Source: Chitinophagaceae bacterium
GTDB taxonomy: Bacteria; Bacteroidota; Bacteroidia; Chitinophagales; Chitinophagaceae
Reading direction: 5' to 3'
NCBI GenBank assembly: GCA_016721725.1
Contig: JADKHN010000006.1
Coordinates: forward strand, 434,001-498,000
Length of the DNA: 64,000 nt
Within the stretch, counting starts at the first letter, position 1. Every line of letters starts with the position of its first letter. The notes under the pieces are model-generated. The model saw only the letters and a program-made list of their open reading frames with translations, had not been told where the DNA came from and searched no databases. This document shows, in pieces, positions 34,756 to 43,610 of the stretch. The position numbers and the translations under genes are program-made.

Positions 34756-35681
34756 TACTCTCTCTTACCCGCGAGCAGGTAGAGTACCGCCATCCTTACG
34801 GCAACGCCATTCTCCACCTGTTGCAGGATGATGGACTGGTGACCGTCGGCCACATCGCTGTCGATCTCCACGCCGCGGTTGATGGGTCCCGGGTGCATGA
34901 TGATGATCTCTTTGCCGAGACTGTCGAGCATTTTACGGGATACCCCATAGGCCAGGTTATATTCCCTGAGCGAAGAGAAGAGGACCTGGTTCTGGCGTTC
35001 CAGCTGTATGCGCAGCACATTGGCTACGTCGCACCACTGGAGGGCCTTTTTGAGGTCATATTCTACTTTTACATTCAGGGCTTCACCGATGTATTTAGGG
35101 ATCAGGGTGGGCGGACCGGCCACCATCACCTCTGCCCCCATCTTATTCAGCAAATGGATATTGCTGAGGGCCACGCGGGAGTGCATGATATCACCGATCA
35201 AAGCCACTTTCTTTCCCGCCAGCGAACCCAGTTTTTCTTCGATGGAAAAAGCGTCCAGCAGGGCCTGTGTGGGATGTTCGTTGATGCCGTCGCCTGCATT
35301 GACGATGGCGGCGGGAATATGTTTGGCCAGGAAATGGGGGGCGCCGCTGGCGCTGTGGCGCATCACCACCATATCCACTTTCATGCTCAGGATATTGTTC
35401 ACCGTATCCAGCAAGGTCTCTCCTTTCGACACTGAGGATGCGGAGGTGGAGAAGTTGATGGTATCCGCACTCAGTCTTTTTTCGGCCAGTTCAAATGAGA
35501 TGCGGGTCCGGGTGCTGTTCTCGTAAAACAGGTTGACGATGGTGACTTCCCGGAGCGAGGGGACTTTCTTGACAGGCCGTTGCAATACTTCCTTGAACTG
35601 ACGGGCGGTGGATAAAATTAGGGAAATGTCTTCGCGGGAAATGTCTTTAATGCCGAGGAGATGTTTAGTGGATAGTTGCAT
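34755..35681 (-). CDS. pyrB: Aspartate carbamoyltransferase catalytic subunit
   Basis: Second step of pyrimidine synthesis: carbamoyl phosphate plus aspartate. The carbamoyl-phosphate site is intact (FYENSTRTRISFELAEKRL, STRTR), as are MRHSASGAPHFLA, the HPTQALLDAFSIEE loop and the C-terminal MHPGPINRGVEID. The 308 residues are typical. No pyrI is present in the window. It is preceded on the same strand by pyrR with a 65-bp gap. Confidence 0.97.
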   Translation of the reverse strand: MQLSTKHLLGIKDISREDISLILSTARQFKEVLQRPVKKVPSLREVTIVNLFYENSTRTRISFELAEKRLSADTINFSTSASSVSKGETLLDTVNNILSMKVDMVVMRHSASGAPHFLAKHIPAAIVNAGDGINEHPTQALLDAFSIEEKLGSLAGKKVALIGDIMHSRVALSNIHLLNKMGAEVMVAGPPTLIPKYIGEALNVKVEYDLKKALQWCDVANVLRIQLERQNQVLFSSLREYNLAYGVSRKMLDSLGKEIIIMHPGPINRGVEIDSDVADGHQSIILQQVENGVAVRMAVLYLLAGKRE

Positions 35682-35746
35682 TAAAAATCGAAATTAGGAT
35701 AAATTTTTCTTTTACCAACAAAGCGGACCGGAATCACTTATTTCAG

Positions 35747-36274
35747 TCATTGCTTTCCGATGATCACCACATGTTTATTTCCCGCATCATCGGGCAGCAA
35801 CTTCACCTTATCCGTTTTTTCCGTTGGCCATACCATCGCCGCGATATCGGCCTGGATGGGGAATTGCCGGTGCTCCCTGCGGTCGATGAGAACGCATAAT
35901 TCCACCTTCGAGGGACGGCCATAATCGAGCAGTACATCCAGCGCCGCCTTGATGGTACGGCCGGTGAAGAGTACATCATCGATCAGTACCACTTTCTTGT
36001 CTTCAATGGAAAAAGGGATATGCATGTTATCCGGCGCAAGGATCTCTTTACGGATATCATCCCGGTAAAAAGTGATATCAAGCTGACCATAGAAGATCTT
36101 TTCCGAAGGACGCAATTTCTGAATGACGACCATGATCTCATCGGCCAGGGCCACGCCCCCCTGTTGTATGCCGATAAAGGCCACTTCGCTGAGATCCGGA
36201 TGAAGCGTCAGCAGCTGATCGGCCAGTTTATCGATCTGGAACTGCAATTCGGTATGGGTCAATATTTCTTTCAC
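35747..36274 (-). CDS. pyrR: PyrR-type phosphoribosyltransferase / pyrimidine regulator
   Basis: 175 residues of the type I phosphoribosyltransferase fold. The PRPP site VVLIDDVLFTGRTIKAALDVL is clear, along with GIQQGGVALADEI and LIDRREHRQFPIQADI. PyrR binds pyr leader mRNA in other bacteria and has uracil phosphoribosyltransferase activity. Position directly upstream of pyrB supports that name. No leader hairpin typical of PyrR attenuation was noticed in the 65-bp gap, so the regulatory role here is inferred. Confidence 0.9.
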   Translation of the reverse strand: MKEILTHTELQFQIDKLADQLLTLHPDLSEVAFIGIQQGGVALADEIMVVIQKLRPSEKIFYGQLDITFYRDDIRKEILAPDNMHIPFSIEDKKVVLIDDVLFTGRTIKAALDVLLDYGRPSKVELCVLIDRREHRQFPIQADIAAMVWPTEKTDKVKLLPDDAGNKHVVIIGKQ

Positions 36275-36300
36275 GAATAGACTAGTTTGATGAACCGGAT

Positions 36301-37935
36301 TTATTTCTCTTGCAGGAAAGGATAACGGTAATCCGTAGGTGAATTAAAGGTCTCCTTGATCGTTCTTGCGCTGAGCCAGCGGTAAAGGTTCAGGAGGGAT
36401 CCCGCCTTATCATTGGTTCCGCTGGCACGTGCCCCGCCAAAAGGCTGCTGACCAACTACCGCCCCGGTTGGCTTATCGTTGATGTAAAAATTTCCGGCGC
36501 TGTTGCGCAGCCTGTTCACCGCCAGTTCAATGGCCGAGCGGTCGTTCGCGATCACCGCGCCGGTCAGCGCATAAGAAGAAGTGCCGTCTAACAGCTTTAA
36601 GGTCTCTTCGTATTTATTCTCATCGTAAACATAGATCGTCAGGACCGGGCCGAATAATTCCTCGCACATCGTTACATATTTGGGATCGGAGGCCTCGATG
36701 ACAGTGGGTTCGATGAAATAGCCTTCCGTCTTATCACATTTGCCGCCTACCCAGATCCTGGCGCCGCTGTTCTTTTTACGGGCATTTTTGATATAGCTTT
36801 CCAGTTTATCAAAACTCTTCTCATCGATCACGGCATTGATGAAATTCGTAAAATCCTCCACCGTACCCATTTTCATGGTGGTCACTTCCTGGACCAGTTT
36901 CTTTTTCACCTGGGCGGCGATATTCGAAGGGATATAGGCCCTGGAGGCCGCGGAACATTTCTGACCCTGGTATTCGAATGCGCCTCGGGCCAGCGCCGTG
37001 ACCACCACATCCACATCAGCGCTCTTATGGGCGATCACGAAGTCCTTTCCGCCGGTCTCACCCACGATGCGCGGATATGAACGGTACATGCCCATGTTCT
37101 TACCGATGGTCTCCCACATCTTATTGAACACACCCGTGCTGCCGGTGAAATGAATGCCGGCGAAATCGGGGTGATTGAAGACCACTTCCCCGATCGTAGG
37201 TCCGTCGATGAAGACCAGGTTGATGACCCCGTCGGGCAGTCCGGCCTCCTTCAATATCCGCATGAACAGCTGGGCGCTGTACACCTGTGTATTGGCGCAT
37301 TTCCAGATCACCACATTGCCGCACATCGCGGCGCTGGTAGGCAGGTTTCCGCCGATGGCGGTGAAATTGAAAGGCGTGAGGGCGAATACGAAACCTTCAA
37401 GCGGACGGTATTCCATCCGGTTGTTCATACCGGCGCCGCTGATGGGTTGCTGACGGTAGATATCACTCAGGAAATGCACGTTGAACCGGAGAAAATCGAT
37501 GAGTTCGCAGGCCGCGTCGATCTCGGCCTGGAAGGCATTCTTACTTTGCCCCAGCATGGTGGAGGCGTTGATATAGGGACGGTATTTACCGGCCAGCAGG
37601 TCGGCTGCCTTTAAAAAAATATTGGCCCGGTTCTCCCAACTTAAACCGGCCCATTTGTCCTTCGCTTTCAGGGCGGCATTGATGGCCTTCGTCATATGTT
37701 TCGCTTCTCCGGTATGGAAGCGGCCCAGCAAATGCTTACGCTCATGGGGCGGGCGGATCTCGACGGTTTTACCGGTGCGGATCTCTTCATTGCCAATATA
37801 CAGGGGTACATCAACCACCGTCGATTTCAGTTCTTTAAGCGCCGCTTTTAACGCAAGCTTCTCTTTACTGCCGGGTGCGTAACTAAGCACAGGCTCGTTG
37901 ACTGGCATGGGGTAATAAAAGTCTCCAAATTGCAT
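36301..37935 (-). CDS. pruA: L-glutamate gamma-semialdehyde (P5C) dehydrogenase
   Basis: Second step of proline catabolism: oxidises glutamate semialdehyde to glutamate with NAD+. The 544 residues match the stand-alone long form. ALDH motifs: VFALTPFNFTAIGGNLP, IVGETGGKDFVIAHKSAD (Glu in ETGGKD), FEYQGQKCSAASRAYIP (catalytic Cys in QKCSA) and the EELFGPVLTIYVYDE stretch. The C-terminus includes QQPFGGARASGTNDKAG. It is a single gene with the DUF559 element directly upstream. Confidence 0.96.
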   Translation of the reverse strand: MQFGDFYYPMPVNEPVLSYAPGSKEKLALKAALKELKSTVVDVPLYIGNEEIRTGKTVEIRPPHERKHLLGRFHTGEAKHMTKAINAALKAKDKWAGLSWENRANIFLKAADLLAGKYRPYINASTMLGQSKNAFQAEIDAACELIDFLRFNVHFLSDIYRQQPISGAGMNNRMEYRPLEGFVFALTPFNFTAIGGNLPTSAAMCGNVVIWKCANTQVYSAQLFMRILKEAGLPDGVINLVFIDGPTIGEVVFNHPDFAGIHFTGSTGVFNKMWETIGKNMGMYRSYPRIVGETGGKDFVIAHKSADVDVVVTALARGAFEYQGQKCSAASRAYIPSNIAAQVKKKLVQEVTTMKMGTVEDFTNFINAVIDEKSFDKLESYIKNARKKNSGARIWVGGKCDKTEGYFIEPTVIEASDPKYVTMCEELFGPVLTIYVYDENKYEETLKLLDGTSSYALTGAVIANDRSAIELAVNRLRNSAGNFYINDKPTGAVVGQQPFGGARASGTNDKAGSLLNLYRWLSARTIKETFNSPTDYRYPFLQEK

Positions 37936-37941
37936 AAAAAA

Positions 37942-37972
37942 CCCTCCTAAATCCTCCCTGGAGGGAGGACTT
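37942..37972. repeat. Left inverted repeat of the DUF559 element
   Basis: Contains CCCTCCTAAATCCTCCCT then GGAGGGAGGACTT. It is the approximate reverse complement of the repeat at 38455-38482 and is itself partly palindromic (CCTCCCTGGAGGGAGG, 37953-37968). Together the two bracket one endonuclease-like gene. Confidence 0.75.
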
Positions 37973-38037
37973 CTTTAAAATTGTTAGAAAATTTGATAAC
38001 AGAATGATTCATTAAAATCGTCAATTAATCCAGTTAT

Positions 38038-38400
38038 TCATTCAATGATAGATTCAATTCGTTTTAGCACAGCTGTAATATCACTAAAAATTTCACCATT
38101 GGTGAAGCGGATCACCCTTAAGCCATCTTCTTCCATTTGTCGTTGCCGAATTTCATCATTTTGCTTTACGATTTCTGATTGATGCACACTTCCATCTACT
38201 TCGATCACCAGTCGGGCTTTATGACAATAAAAATCAGCGATGTATAATCCCATTGGATGCTGACGGCGGAACTTAAACCCTTTAATCCCAGTTTTTAAAT
38301 AGCCCCAAAGTATTTTCTCCGCCTCCGTCATGTTCTTCCTGAGTTCCCGTGCATTTTCAAAAATAACCGGAATAGCTCCGAAGAACATATTCTGTTTCAT
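38038..38400 (-). CDS. DUF559 endonuclease-like protein (Vsr/restriction-like fold)
   Basis: 120 residues. The family core is complete: ENARELRKNMTEAEKILWGYL, then GFKFRRQHPMGLYIADFYC and LVIEVDGSVHQ (the D...ExD type nuclease residues: D of ADFYC, E and D of IEVDG), closing RVIRFTNGEIFSDI. DUF559 proteins are related to very-short-patch-repair nucleases; their substrate is not established. It is flanked on both sides by inverted short repeats and sits between two housekeeping genes. Confidence 0.88.
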   Translation of the reverse strand: MKQNMFFGAIPVIFENARELRKNMTEAEKILWGYLKTGIKGFKFRRQHPMGLYIADFYCHKARLVIEVDGSVHQSEIVKQNDEIRQRQMEEDGLRVIRFTNGEIFSDITAVLKRIESIIE

Positions 38401-38454
38401 AGTGCAGGGTTGACTTTTAGACTATAAATGTAATCCAAAAATATTATTACTCTG

Positions 38455-38482
38455 AAGTCTCCCTTTAGGGAGATTTAGAGGG
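38455..38482. repeat. Right inverted repeat of the DUF559 element, overlapping the prfB stop
   Basis: Contains AAGTCTCCCTTTAGGGAG then ATTTAGAGGG. It overlaps the end of prfB, so that the last codons (ACC CTC) and the TAA stop of prfB are repeat sequence. It is the partner of 37942-37972. Confidence 0.75.
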
Positions 38483-39570
38483 TATCCATCTCCTTCTCAC
38501 TCATCAGATAAGCTTTTATAAACCCATCCAGTTCACCATCCATGATCGGGCCCACATTGCCCACTTCATAATCGGTGCGGTGGTCCTTGATCATTTTGTA
38601 AGGATGGAAGACATAGCTCCGGATCTGGCTGCCCCATTCGATCTTCTTCTTGGTGCTGTTAGAGGCATCGATGGCTTCCTGCCTTTTGCGCATCTCTTCT
38701 TCATAGAGGCGGCTTTTAAGCATAGACATCGCTTTCTCCCGGTTCTCGCCCTGGGTGCGGGCCTGCTGGCATTCGATGATGATGCCGCTCGGCTTATGGG
38801 TAAGCCGTACGGCTGTTTCCACTTTATTCACATTCTGACCGCCACTGCCTCCGCTTCTGAAAAAAGCCCATTCCACATCGGCCGGGTTAACGGTGATCTC
38901 GATGCTGTCGTCGATCAGGGGATATACATAAACGCTGGCGAAGCTGGTATGCCGCCTGGCGTTACTGTCGAATGGAGAGATACGAACCAGTCGATGTACG
39001 CCGCTTTCGGCTTTGAGGAATCCGTAGGCAAAGGGACCGTCGAACTGGAAGGTGCAGGTCTTGATTCCGGCTCCGTCCCCCCATTGCCAGTCGAGCTCCG
39101 TAACGGTCCAGCCCTGCTTCTCGCCATACATGCGATACATACGGGCGAGCATTTCGGCCCAGTCCTGGCTTTCGGTTCCGCCGGCACCGCTGTTGATCTG
39201 CATCACGGCCACCATCTCATCCTCCGGTTTGTTGAGGGTGCTTTTGAATTCGGCCTCTTCGATGGCGGAAATGGCTTTTGCATGCGCTTCCCGGACCTCT
39301 TCTTCCGTAGCCTCTCCTTCTTTCCAGAATTCAAAGAGTACGGCGAAATCCTCCACGGACGATTCCACGTCATGGAACATGTTGACCCAGTACTCGTTGA
39401 CCTTGGTCTCCTTTAAAATAGCGGTAGCCCGGGCATTATCGTCCCAAAAGCCGGGTGAAAGGGAAAGTTGTTTGTCGTTTTCTATTTTGGCTTCGCGATT
39501 AGCGACGTCAAAGAAACCTCCTCAGGACCAAAACACGGTCTCTCATAGATTTAAGTTGCTCAGTTGTCAT
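38475..39570 (-). CDS. prfB: Peptide chain release factor 2, with programmed +1 frameshift
   Basis: Terminates translation at UGA and UAA. The codon-recognition tripeptide SPF is in VRISPFDSNARRH and the catalytic GGQ in SGGSGGQNVNKVETAV. The gene starts at 39570 (MTTEQLKSMRDRVLVLRRFL) and meets an in-frame TGA at 39510-39508. The frameshift site CTT TGA C is intact, with an AGGAGG pairing site (39522-39517) three bases before CTT. Shifting +1 gives L-D-V-A-N-R-E-A-K and runs to the stop at 38475, about 364 residues in all. RF2 shortage would therefore raise its own synthesis. The last codons lie in a short repeat. Confidence 0.97.
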
Positions 39571-39573
39571 AGT

Positions 39574-39582
39574 GCAAATATA
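39574..39582 (-). promoter_or_regulatory. prfB promoter -7 box, 3 bp before ATG
   Basis: TATATTTGC on the minus strand is followed by ACT and then the prfB ATG, the same spacing as at pyrE. A leaderless transcript is expected. A GTTGGAG heptamer run lies just upstream (39592-39633). Confidence 0.6.
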
Positions 39583-39591
39583 AAGGTTATG

Positions 39592-39633
39592 GTTGAAAGT
39601 TGGAGGTTGGAGGTTGGAGGTTGGAGGTTTGTT
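39592..39633. repeat. Heptamer run (GTTGGAG) upstream of prfB
   Basis: GTTGAAA, four GTTGGAG and GTTTGTT in exact 7-bp register, followed by looser AGTTTTT/AGTTTGTT words. It is a single arm. It occupies the -20 to -60 region of the prfB promoter. Confidence 0.8.
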
Positions 39634-39765
39634 AGTTTTTAGTTTGTTAGTTGTTGCCGCCGCCTGGTGTTATCACCAGCGGCATTTTATTGGAAGTTTT
39701 TATTTTTTGTTCTCGTTTTTCAGTTCGAATCAACTTGCTCCTGATTCCTTATCCTCTTTCCAATA

Positions 39766-40584
39766 TCACTTAAATATCTTTCCGAAAAAAACCTGCATCT
39801 CTTTCCAGGATGCGCTATCGGCTGTCGCATTATACGCGATGGGTATCTTGAACTGCTCTCCCATCTTCGTGGCATTGGGATTACTGAAGGCATGTGTGGC
39901 GCCGATATAGGATTTGAAGGTATAATCGGCTCCAACTGAATCCATTTGTTTTTTGAACTGGGCCACTTCTTCGGGCTTTACGAACTGGTCATCAGCCCCG
40001 TGGCAGACGAGTATCTTCGCTTTGAGTGTGGCTTTATCAGCCGGTACACCGATCAGGCTTCCGTGAAAACTGACCACCCCGTTAAGGGGCTCTCCCAACC
40101 TGGCAAGGTTCAGGGCCATTCCGCCTCCAAAACAATACCCGATGGCGGCCATCCTGGATGTATCGGCCAGGGGGTTCTTGCGGATCAACTGCAGCGCCGC
40201 ATCGAAACGGGCTTTCGCGAGTTGGGGGTCTCCGTAAAAAGGACCCGCCAGTTTACCGGCCTCATCCGGGTTGTTTCCCATCTTACCGTCGCCATACATA
40301 TCGATCGCAAAGGCCATGTAGCCCATGGCTGCCAGTTGCCTTGCCCTGCTTTTCACATAATCGTTCAGACCCCACCATTCGTGAATGATGAATACCACCG
40401 GGCGTTTGGACGTGTTTGCGGAATCATAGGCCAGAAAACCAGTCAGGTTGGCACTGTCGGATGTATAAGCTGGATTTTCTTCCTTGATCATGGGCGCTAT
40501 ATTTTTTTCGGTTGTGGAGGAGTTGTTGCAGGAACCGGCAAACAAAGCCAGTACAATAACCAGGGTGTTCTGAATGGATCTCAT
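39766..40584 (-). CDS. Dienelactone hydrolase family lipoprotein
   Basis: 272 residues from MRSIQNTLVIVLALFAGSCNN, a lipoprotein signal with Cys at 19. An alpha/beta hydrolase of the dienelactone hydrolase type follows: VVFIIHEWWGLNDYVKSRA (the His-Glu-Trp-Trp-Gly motif), nucleophile elbow AAIGYCFGGGMALNL (Cys), the acid region KILVCHGADDQFVKPEE (Asp) and GATHAFSNP (His). The catalytic triad Cys-Asp-His is complete. The substrate is unknown. Confidence 0.9.
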   Translation of the reverse strand: MRSIQNTLVIVLALFAGSCNNSSTTEKNIAPMIKEENPAYTSDSANLTGFLAYDSANTSKRPVVFIIHEWWGLNDYVKSRARQLAAMGYMAFAIDMYGDGKMGNNPDEAGKLAGPFYGDPQLAKARFDAALQLIRKNPLADTSRMAAIGYCFGGGMALNLARLGEPLNGVVSFHGSLIGVPADKATLKAKILVCHGADDQFVKPEEVAQFKKQMDSVGADYTFKSYIGATHAFSNPNATKMGEQFKIPIAYNATADSASWKEMQVFFGKIFK

Positions 40585-40766
40585 TTGCGGTGATCTTTTA
40601 GACAGTCCATAAAATATGGAAGCAGTTAAAGTTCTTCCTTTTTTCATTAAAATCACGATCTACTGCTTAAAATATTTCCCCATTTCACTTGCATTTTCTG
40701 AACCGATTGTGTAGTTTTTAGGTCGCTTTATACAAAAACTATTCGACAACCTAAACTTCACTTAAA

Positions 40767-41477
40767 ATGAAAAATTTGCAAGAACCCTTTTCGCCCAGGC
40801 GGAAGTTCCTGGGAACCTTGGCGGCCGGTGCGGCAGCCCTGGGATTACAGGCGATCCCGTCAACTTTACAAGCCGCCCCCTCACAACTGGCGCCCGGAAC
40901 CAATACCGATCCCGACGATCCGGATGCCTGGTTCAACCAGATCAACGGCAAACACCGGATGGTATTTGATGTCCGTGAACCCCTGCCCGGTCATGAGGCC
41001 ATCCTTCCCTTTGCCTGGCCCAAGGTCTTTCTGATGACCAATGCGGCTACCGGAACACCCGAAAAAGAGAACAGCGTTGTCGTGGTGTTGAGGCACAATG
41101 CCATCCCCTATGCCATGGAAGACCGGCTATGGGAGAAATACGGATTCGGCGAACGATTCAAGATCACCGATCCCGGTACCGAAAAAGCTTCCCTGCGTAA
41201 CGTGATGTGGAAACCCAATCCCCCATTCAAGGTTCCCGGTGTTGGTCCTGTTCCGATCGGCATCAACGACCTCCAGGAAAGCGGGGTCATGTTCTGTGTC
41301 TGTGACATGGCCCTGAATGTGAACAGTTTTGTGGTGGCCCAGTCATTGAAAATGAAACCCGAAGAGGTAAAAAAAGACTGGCTGGCCGGACTACTTCCCG
41401 GCATCAAGGTCATGCCCTCGGGCCTATGGGCGCTGGGCAGGGCGCAGGAACATCAATGCGCCTATATCGCGGTTTGA
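40767..41477 (+). CDS. Tat-exported DsrE-like protein
   Basis: 236 residues. The N-terminus has a twin-arginine signal (SPRRKFLGTLAAGAAALG, cleavage near QAAPSQ). The C-terminal half resembles the DsrE/DsrF-like fold: ESGVMFCVCDMALNVNSFVV, then the LLPGIKVMPSGLWALGRAQE and CAYIAV ending. The Cys residues in FCVCDMAL could carry sulfur, though no function is proven. It converges with the dihaem cytochrome gene at 41580. Confidence 0.72.
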   Translation: MKNLQEPFSPRRKFLGTLAAGAAALGLQAIPSTLQAAPSQLAPGTNTDPDDPDAWFNQINGKHRMVFDVREPLPGHEAILPFAWPKVFLMTNAATGTPEKENSVVVVLRHNAIPYAMEDRLWEKYGFGERFKITDPGTEKASLRNVMWKPNPPFKVPGVGPVPIGINDLQESGVMFCVCDMALNVNSFVVAQSLKMKPEEVKKDWLAGLLPGIKVMPSGLWALGRAQEHQCAYIAV

Positions 41478-41579
41478 TCATCAATTGGTGAATCCGTATG
41501 AAAATCCAATTGATCAAGAACGGCCCGGTTTAAAACGGATGCAGACCAGGCCAGGGAGTCAAGTATACGTTCAACTGAA

Positions 41580-42551
41580 TTATTTTTTCTTAGCCGCTTT
41601 GATCATTTTAAAGGGGCCGTACTTGTGTTGCACTGCCGGAAAGGTATCGGCAAAGGGTCCGAAAGGATGGTCAAATGGTTTTGAAGCGATCATTGGCCAG
41701 TCGCCTTCGAAGAATTTCTCCGGGCGGGGCTGAGAGTTGATGAAAGCGGCCAGGTCCCAGGCTTCCTCATCAGTCAGTTGAGGGGCCTGTTGTACCGGTG
41801 TATAAGGCATATTGTATTTGATGAATCCTGCGGTCCGCGTTAGCCGGTAAAGCCCGGCGCTGACATTGTAACTGTTGGGTCCCCATAAGGGAGGATAAAT
41901 ATAACCAGTGCCGTCCGGTGTGGGCAAACCGGCTCCCTGCAGGCCATGACATTGCACGCATTTGCTTTGATAGAGGCTGGCGCCATTGGAAACAGAAGCG
42001 GCCCGGTCCATCAATGGCAGTTCGGGAATGCTCATGCCTTTGAGTTTTTGTCCTTTTACCACATCCTTACCCAGCCAATTGAGGTAAGCGACGAAGGCCC
42101 GCATCTCCCGACTCTGGCTATCGAGCCGTTTACCATTGAGGCTGCGTTCAAAACATTCGTTCACGCGGAATTCGACCGATTCCAGCCTGCCGCTGCGCTC
42201 CCTGAACTTCGGGTAAGTACTGGCCACCAGGGCAAAACAATTGGCATTCAAACGGGTACCGGCTTCGGGGTGACAATTCTGGCAATTCATCCCGTTACTG
42301 ATCGCAGCAACGGATCCTTTGGGGCCCAGGAACCGGGCAGTGTTGATCACCAGTTCCCTTCCGTACAGGATCATTTTGCCTTCAGTGGTTTCCGGCATCT
42401 GGTACCAGGAAGGCGGATCCCAGTAGACCGAGCCATCCCCAGTTGAAGGATATTTACCCACATCGGGCAGATTTTTATAGAGGATGATCCCACCCGTAAT
42501 GGTGACCAGTAAAACGACGATGACATACCTTATGATGGATCGATTGCTCAT
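41580..42551 (-). CDS. Dihaem c-type cytochrome, SoxA/TsdA-like
   Basis: 323 residues with an N-terminal membrane anchor or uncleaved signal (YVIVVLLVTITGGIILYKN). Two CxxCH haem sites: GMNCQNCHPEAG and QSKCVQCHGLQGAG. The region RVNECFERSLNGKRLDSQS after the first haem resembles SoxA and thiosulfate dehydrogenase TsdA (the N-x-C-F-x-R-S-x-N-G signature with a possible Cys haem ligand). A periplasmic sulfur-compound oxidising electron carrier is the inference, supported by the nearby DsrE-like gene. Confidence 0.82.
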   Translation of the reverse strand: MSNRSIIRYVIVVLLVTITGGIILYKNLPDVGKYPSTGDGSVYWDPPSWYQMPETTEGKMILYGRELVINTARFLGPKGSVAAISNGMNCQNCHPEAGTRLNANCFALVASTYPKFRERSGRLESVEFRVNECFERSLNGKRLDSQSREMRAFVAYLNWLGKDVVKGQKLKGMSIPELPLMDRAASVSNGASLYQSKCVQCHGLQGAGLPTPDGTGYIYPPLWGPNSYNVSAGLYRLTRTAGFIKYNMPYTPVQQAPQLTDEEAWDLAAFINSQPRPEKFFEGDWPMIASKPFDHPFGPFADTFPAVQHKYGPFKMIKAAKKK

Positions 42552-42651
42552 TGTGCAGGTTCAATTTAAGATTATTTCCGCTGATGTCTAAAACCCCTGT
42601 TCATGAATCTCCGCAAAGCGTTATAAACAGGGGGCTTAGCGGGCTATTGCT

Positions 42652-42660
42652 TATCTTTGC
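42652..42660 (+). promoter_or_regulatory. Promoter -7 box that fixes the start of the papain-like gene
   Basis: TATCTTTGC overlaps a TTG at 42657 that could otherwise be read as a start. The transcript would begin downstream, so the ATG at 42690 is preferred; it also gives a clean signal peptide. Confidence 0.55.
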
Positions 42661-42689
42661 CTCAAATCAGTGATCTGTTGAATTTGTCA

Positions 42690-43610
42690 ATGACCAGGAT
42701 CTGTCTTCTTTGTCTATTTATTGCGGTTGGAATACTGACCCCAGAAAAAATCTCTGCAACTCCTTATGGTCATTCCTCGCCCGGACCCGTAACCACTTCC
42801 ACCCAACAGGAAGCCCTTGTTTTCATCAATCAGATAGCGACACTGAAGCCCTCTGCATTTTGGCCGAATATCAAACCCGCCTCGTTCCTGCAAAACCTCA
42901 GGAAGAATATTGAGGAACCGTTGAGCATCTACCAGGGCATCAGCACTAATTTCTGCGGATACGGAGCCATTACTTATCTTTTTCTTCAGGATGATCCGTT
43001 GGGGTATGCAAAACTACTTTTACACCTCTACGAGGACGGGAAATCGTCTTCCGGGACAGTGAGTTTCACCCCATCGGATGCCATCAGGCAGGAAGCGGGC
43101 CTGCTCAGATACAAGGGCACACTGGATATACGTCCGGCCGAACAAATGTGGTTCCTTTGCCTGGCCGATCATTTTAAAGGATACCTCAATTTTTTCAACC
43201 GGCGGTTTGACCCCGGTGATGAGAATAAATTCTGGGCCTCGGTGAACTACGCCAAATTCAACCGGATCATCCGATCCCTGTTGAATTACCAGGCCAGGGC
43301 CAGGGGAACCGACCTGATCCGGCCTGCGCTGAATGATACCTATGGATATATCAAGCGAAACCTGGAAAACGGGCCCGTCATCCTGTACATCAACAACCGC
43401 ATCGTTCATAAGAAGAAACATAACCGGATCAAGTTTGACGTACCGACTCATTTTATCGCCGTTCAACGGATCGACATGACCGATGAAATGATCACCCTGG
43501 TGTATTGGGATTATGGCGGTCGAACCCAGATCCAGTTGACCCATAATTTCCTGAAGAAGATCGTTTTCGGAATTACCTGCTGCACCCCAAAGACCGGACA
43601 TGCAGATTAA
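42690..43610 (+). CDS. Secreted protein with papain-like Cys-His-Asp arrangement
   Basis: 306 residues with a signal peptide (MTRICLLCLFIAVGILTPEKISA). A possible catalytic triad is seen: Cys 89 in STNFCGYGAITYL, His 254 in VPTHFIAVQRI and Asp 274 in LVYWDYGGR. Order and spacing are those of papain-like peptidases and related transferases. The middle region (WFLCLADHFKGYLNFFNRR) matches nothing I know. Similar secreted cysteine-peptidase-like proteins occur in Bacteroidota as putative effectors. It overlaps the following lipoprotein gene by 11 bp, so the two are co-transcribed. Confidence 0.7.
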   Translation: MTRICLLCLFIAVGILTPEKISATPYGHSSPGPVTTSTQQEALVFINQIATLKPSAFWPNIKPASFLQNLRKNIEEPLSIYQGISTNFCGYGAITYLFLQDDPLGYAKLLLHLYEDGKSSSGTVSFTPSDAIRQEAGLLRYKGTLDIRPAEQMWFLCLADHFKGYLNFFNRRFDPGDENKFWASVNYAKFNRIIRSLLNYQARARGTDLIRPALNDTYGYIKRNLENGPVILYINNRIVHKKKHNRIKFDVPTHFIAVQRIDMTDEMITLVYWDYGGRTQIQLTHNFLKKIVFGITCCTPKTGHAD

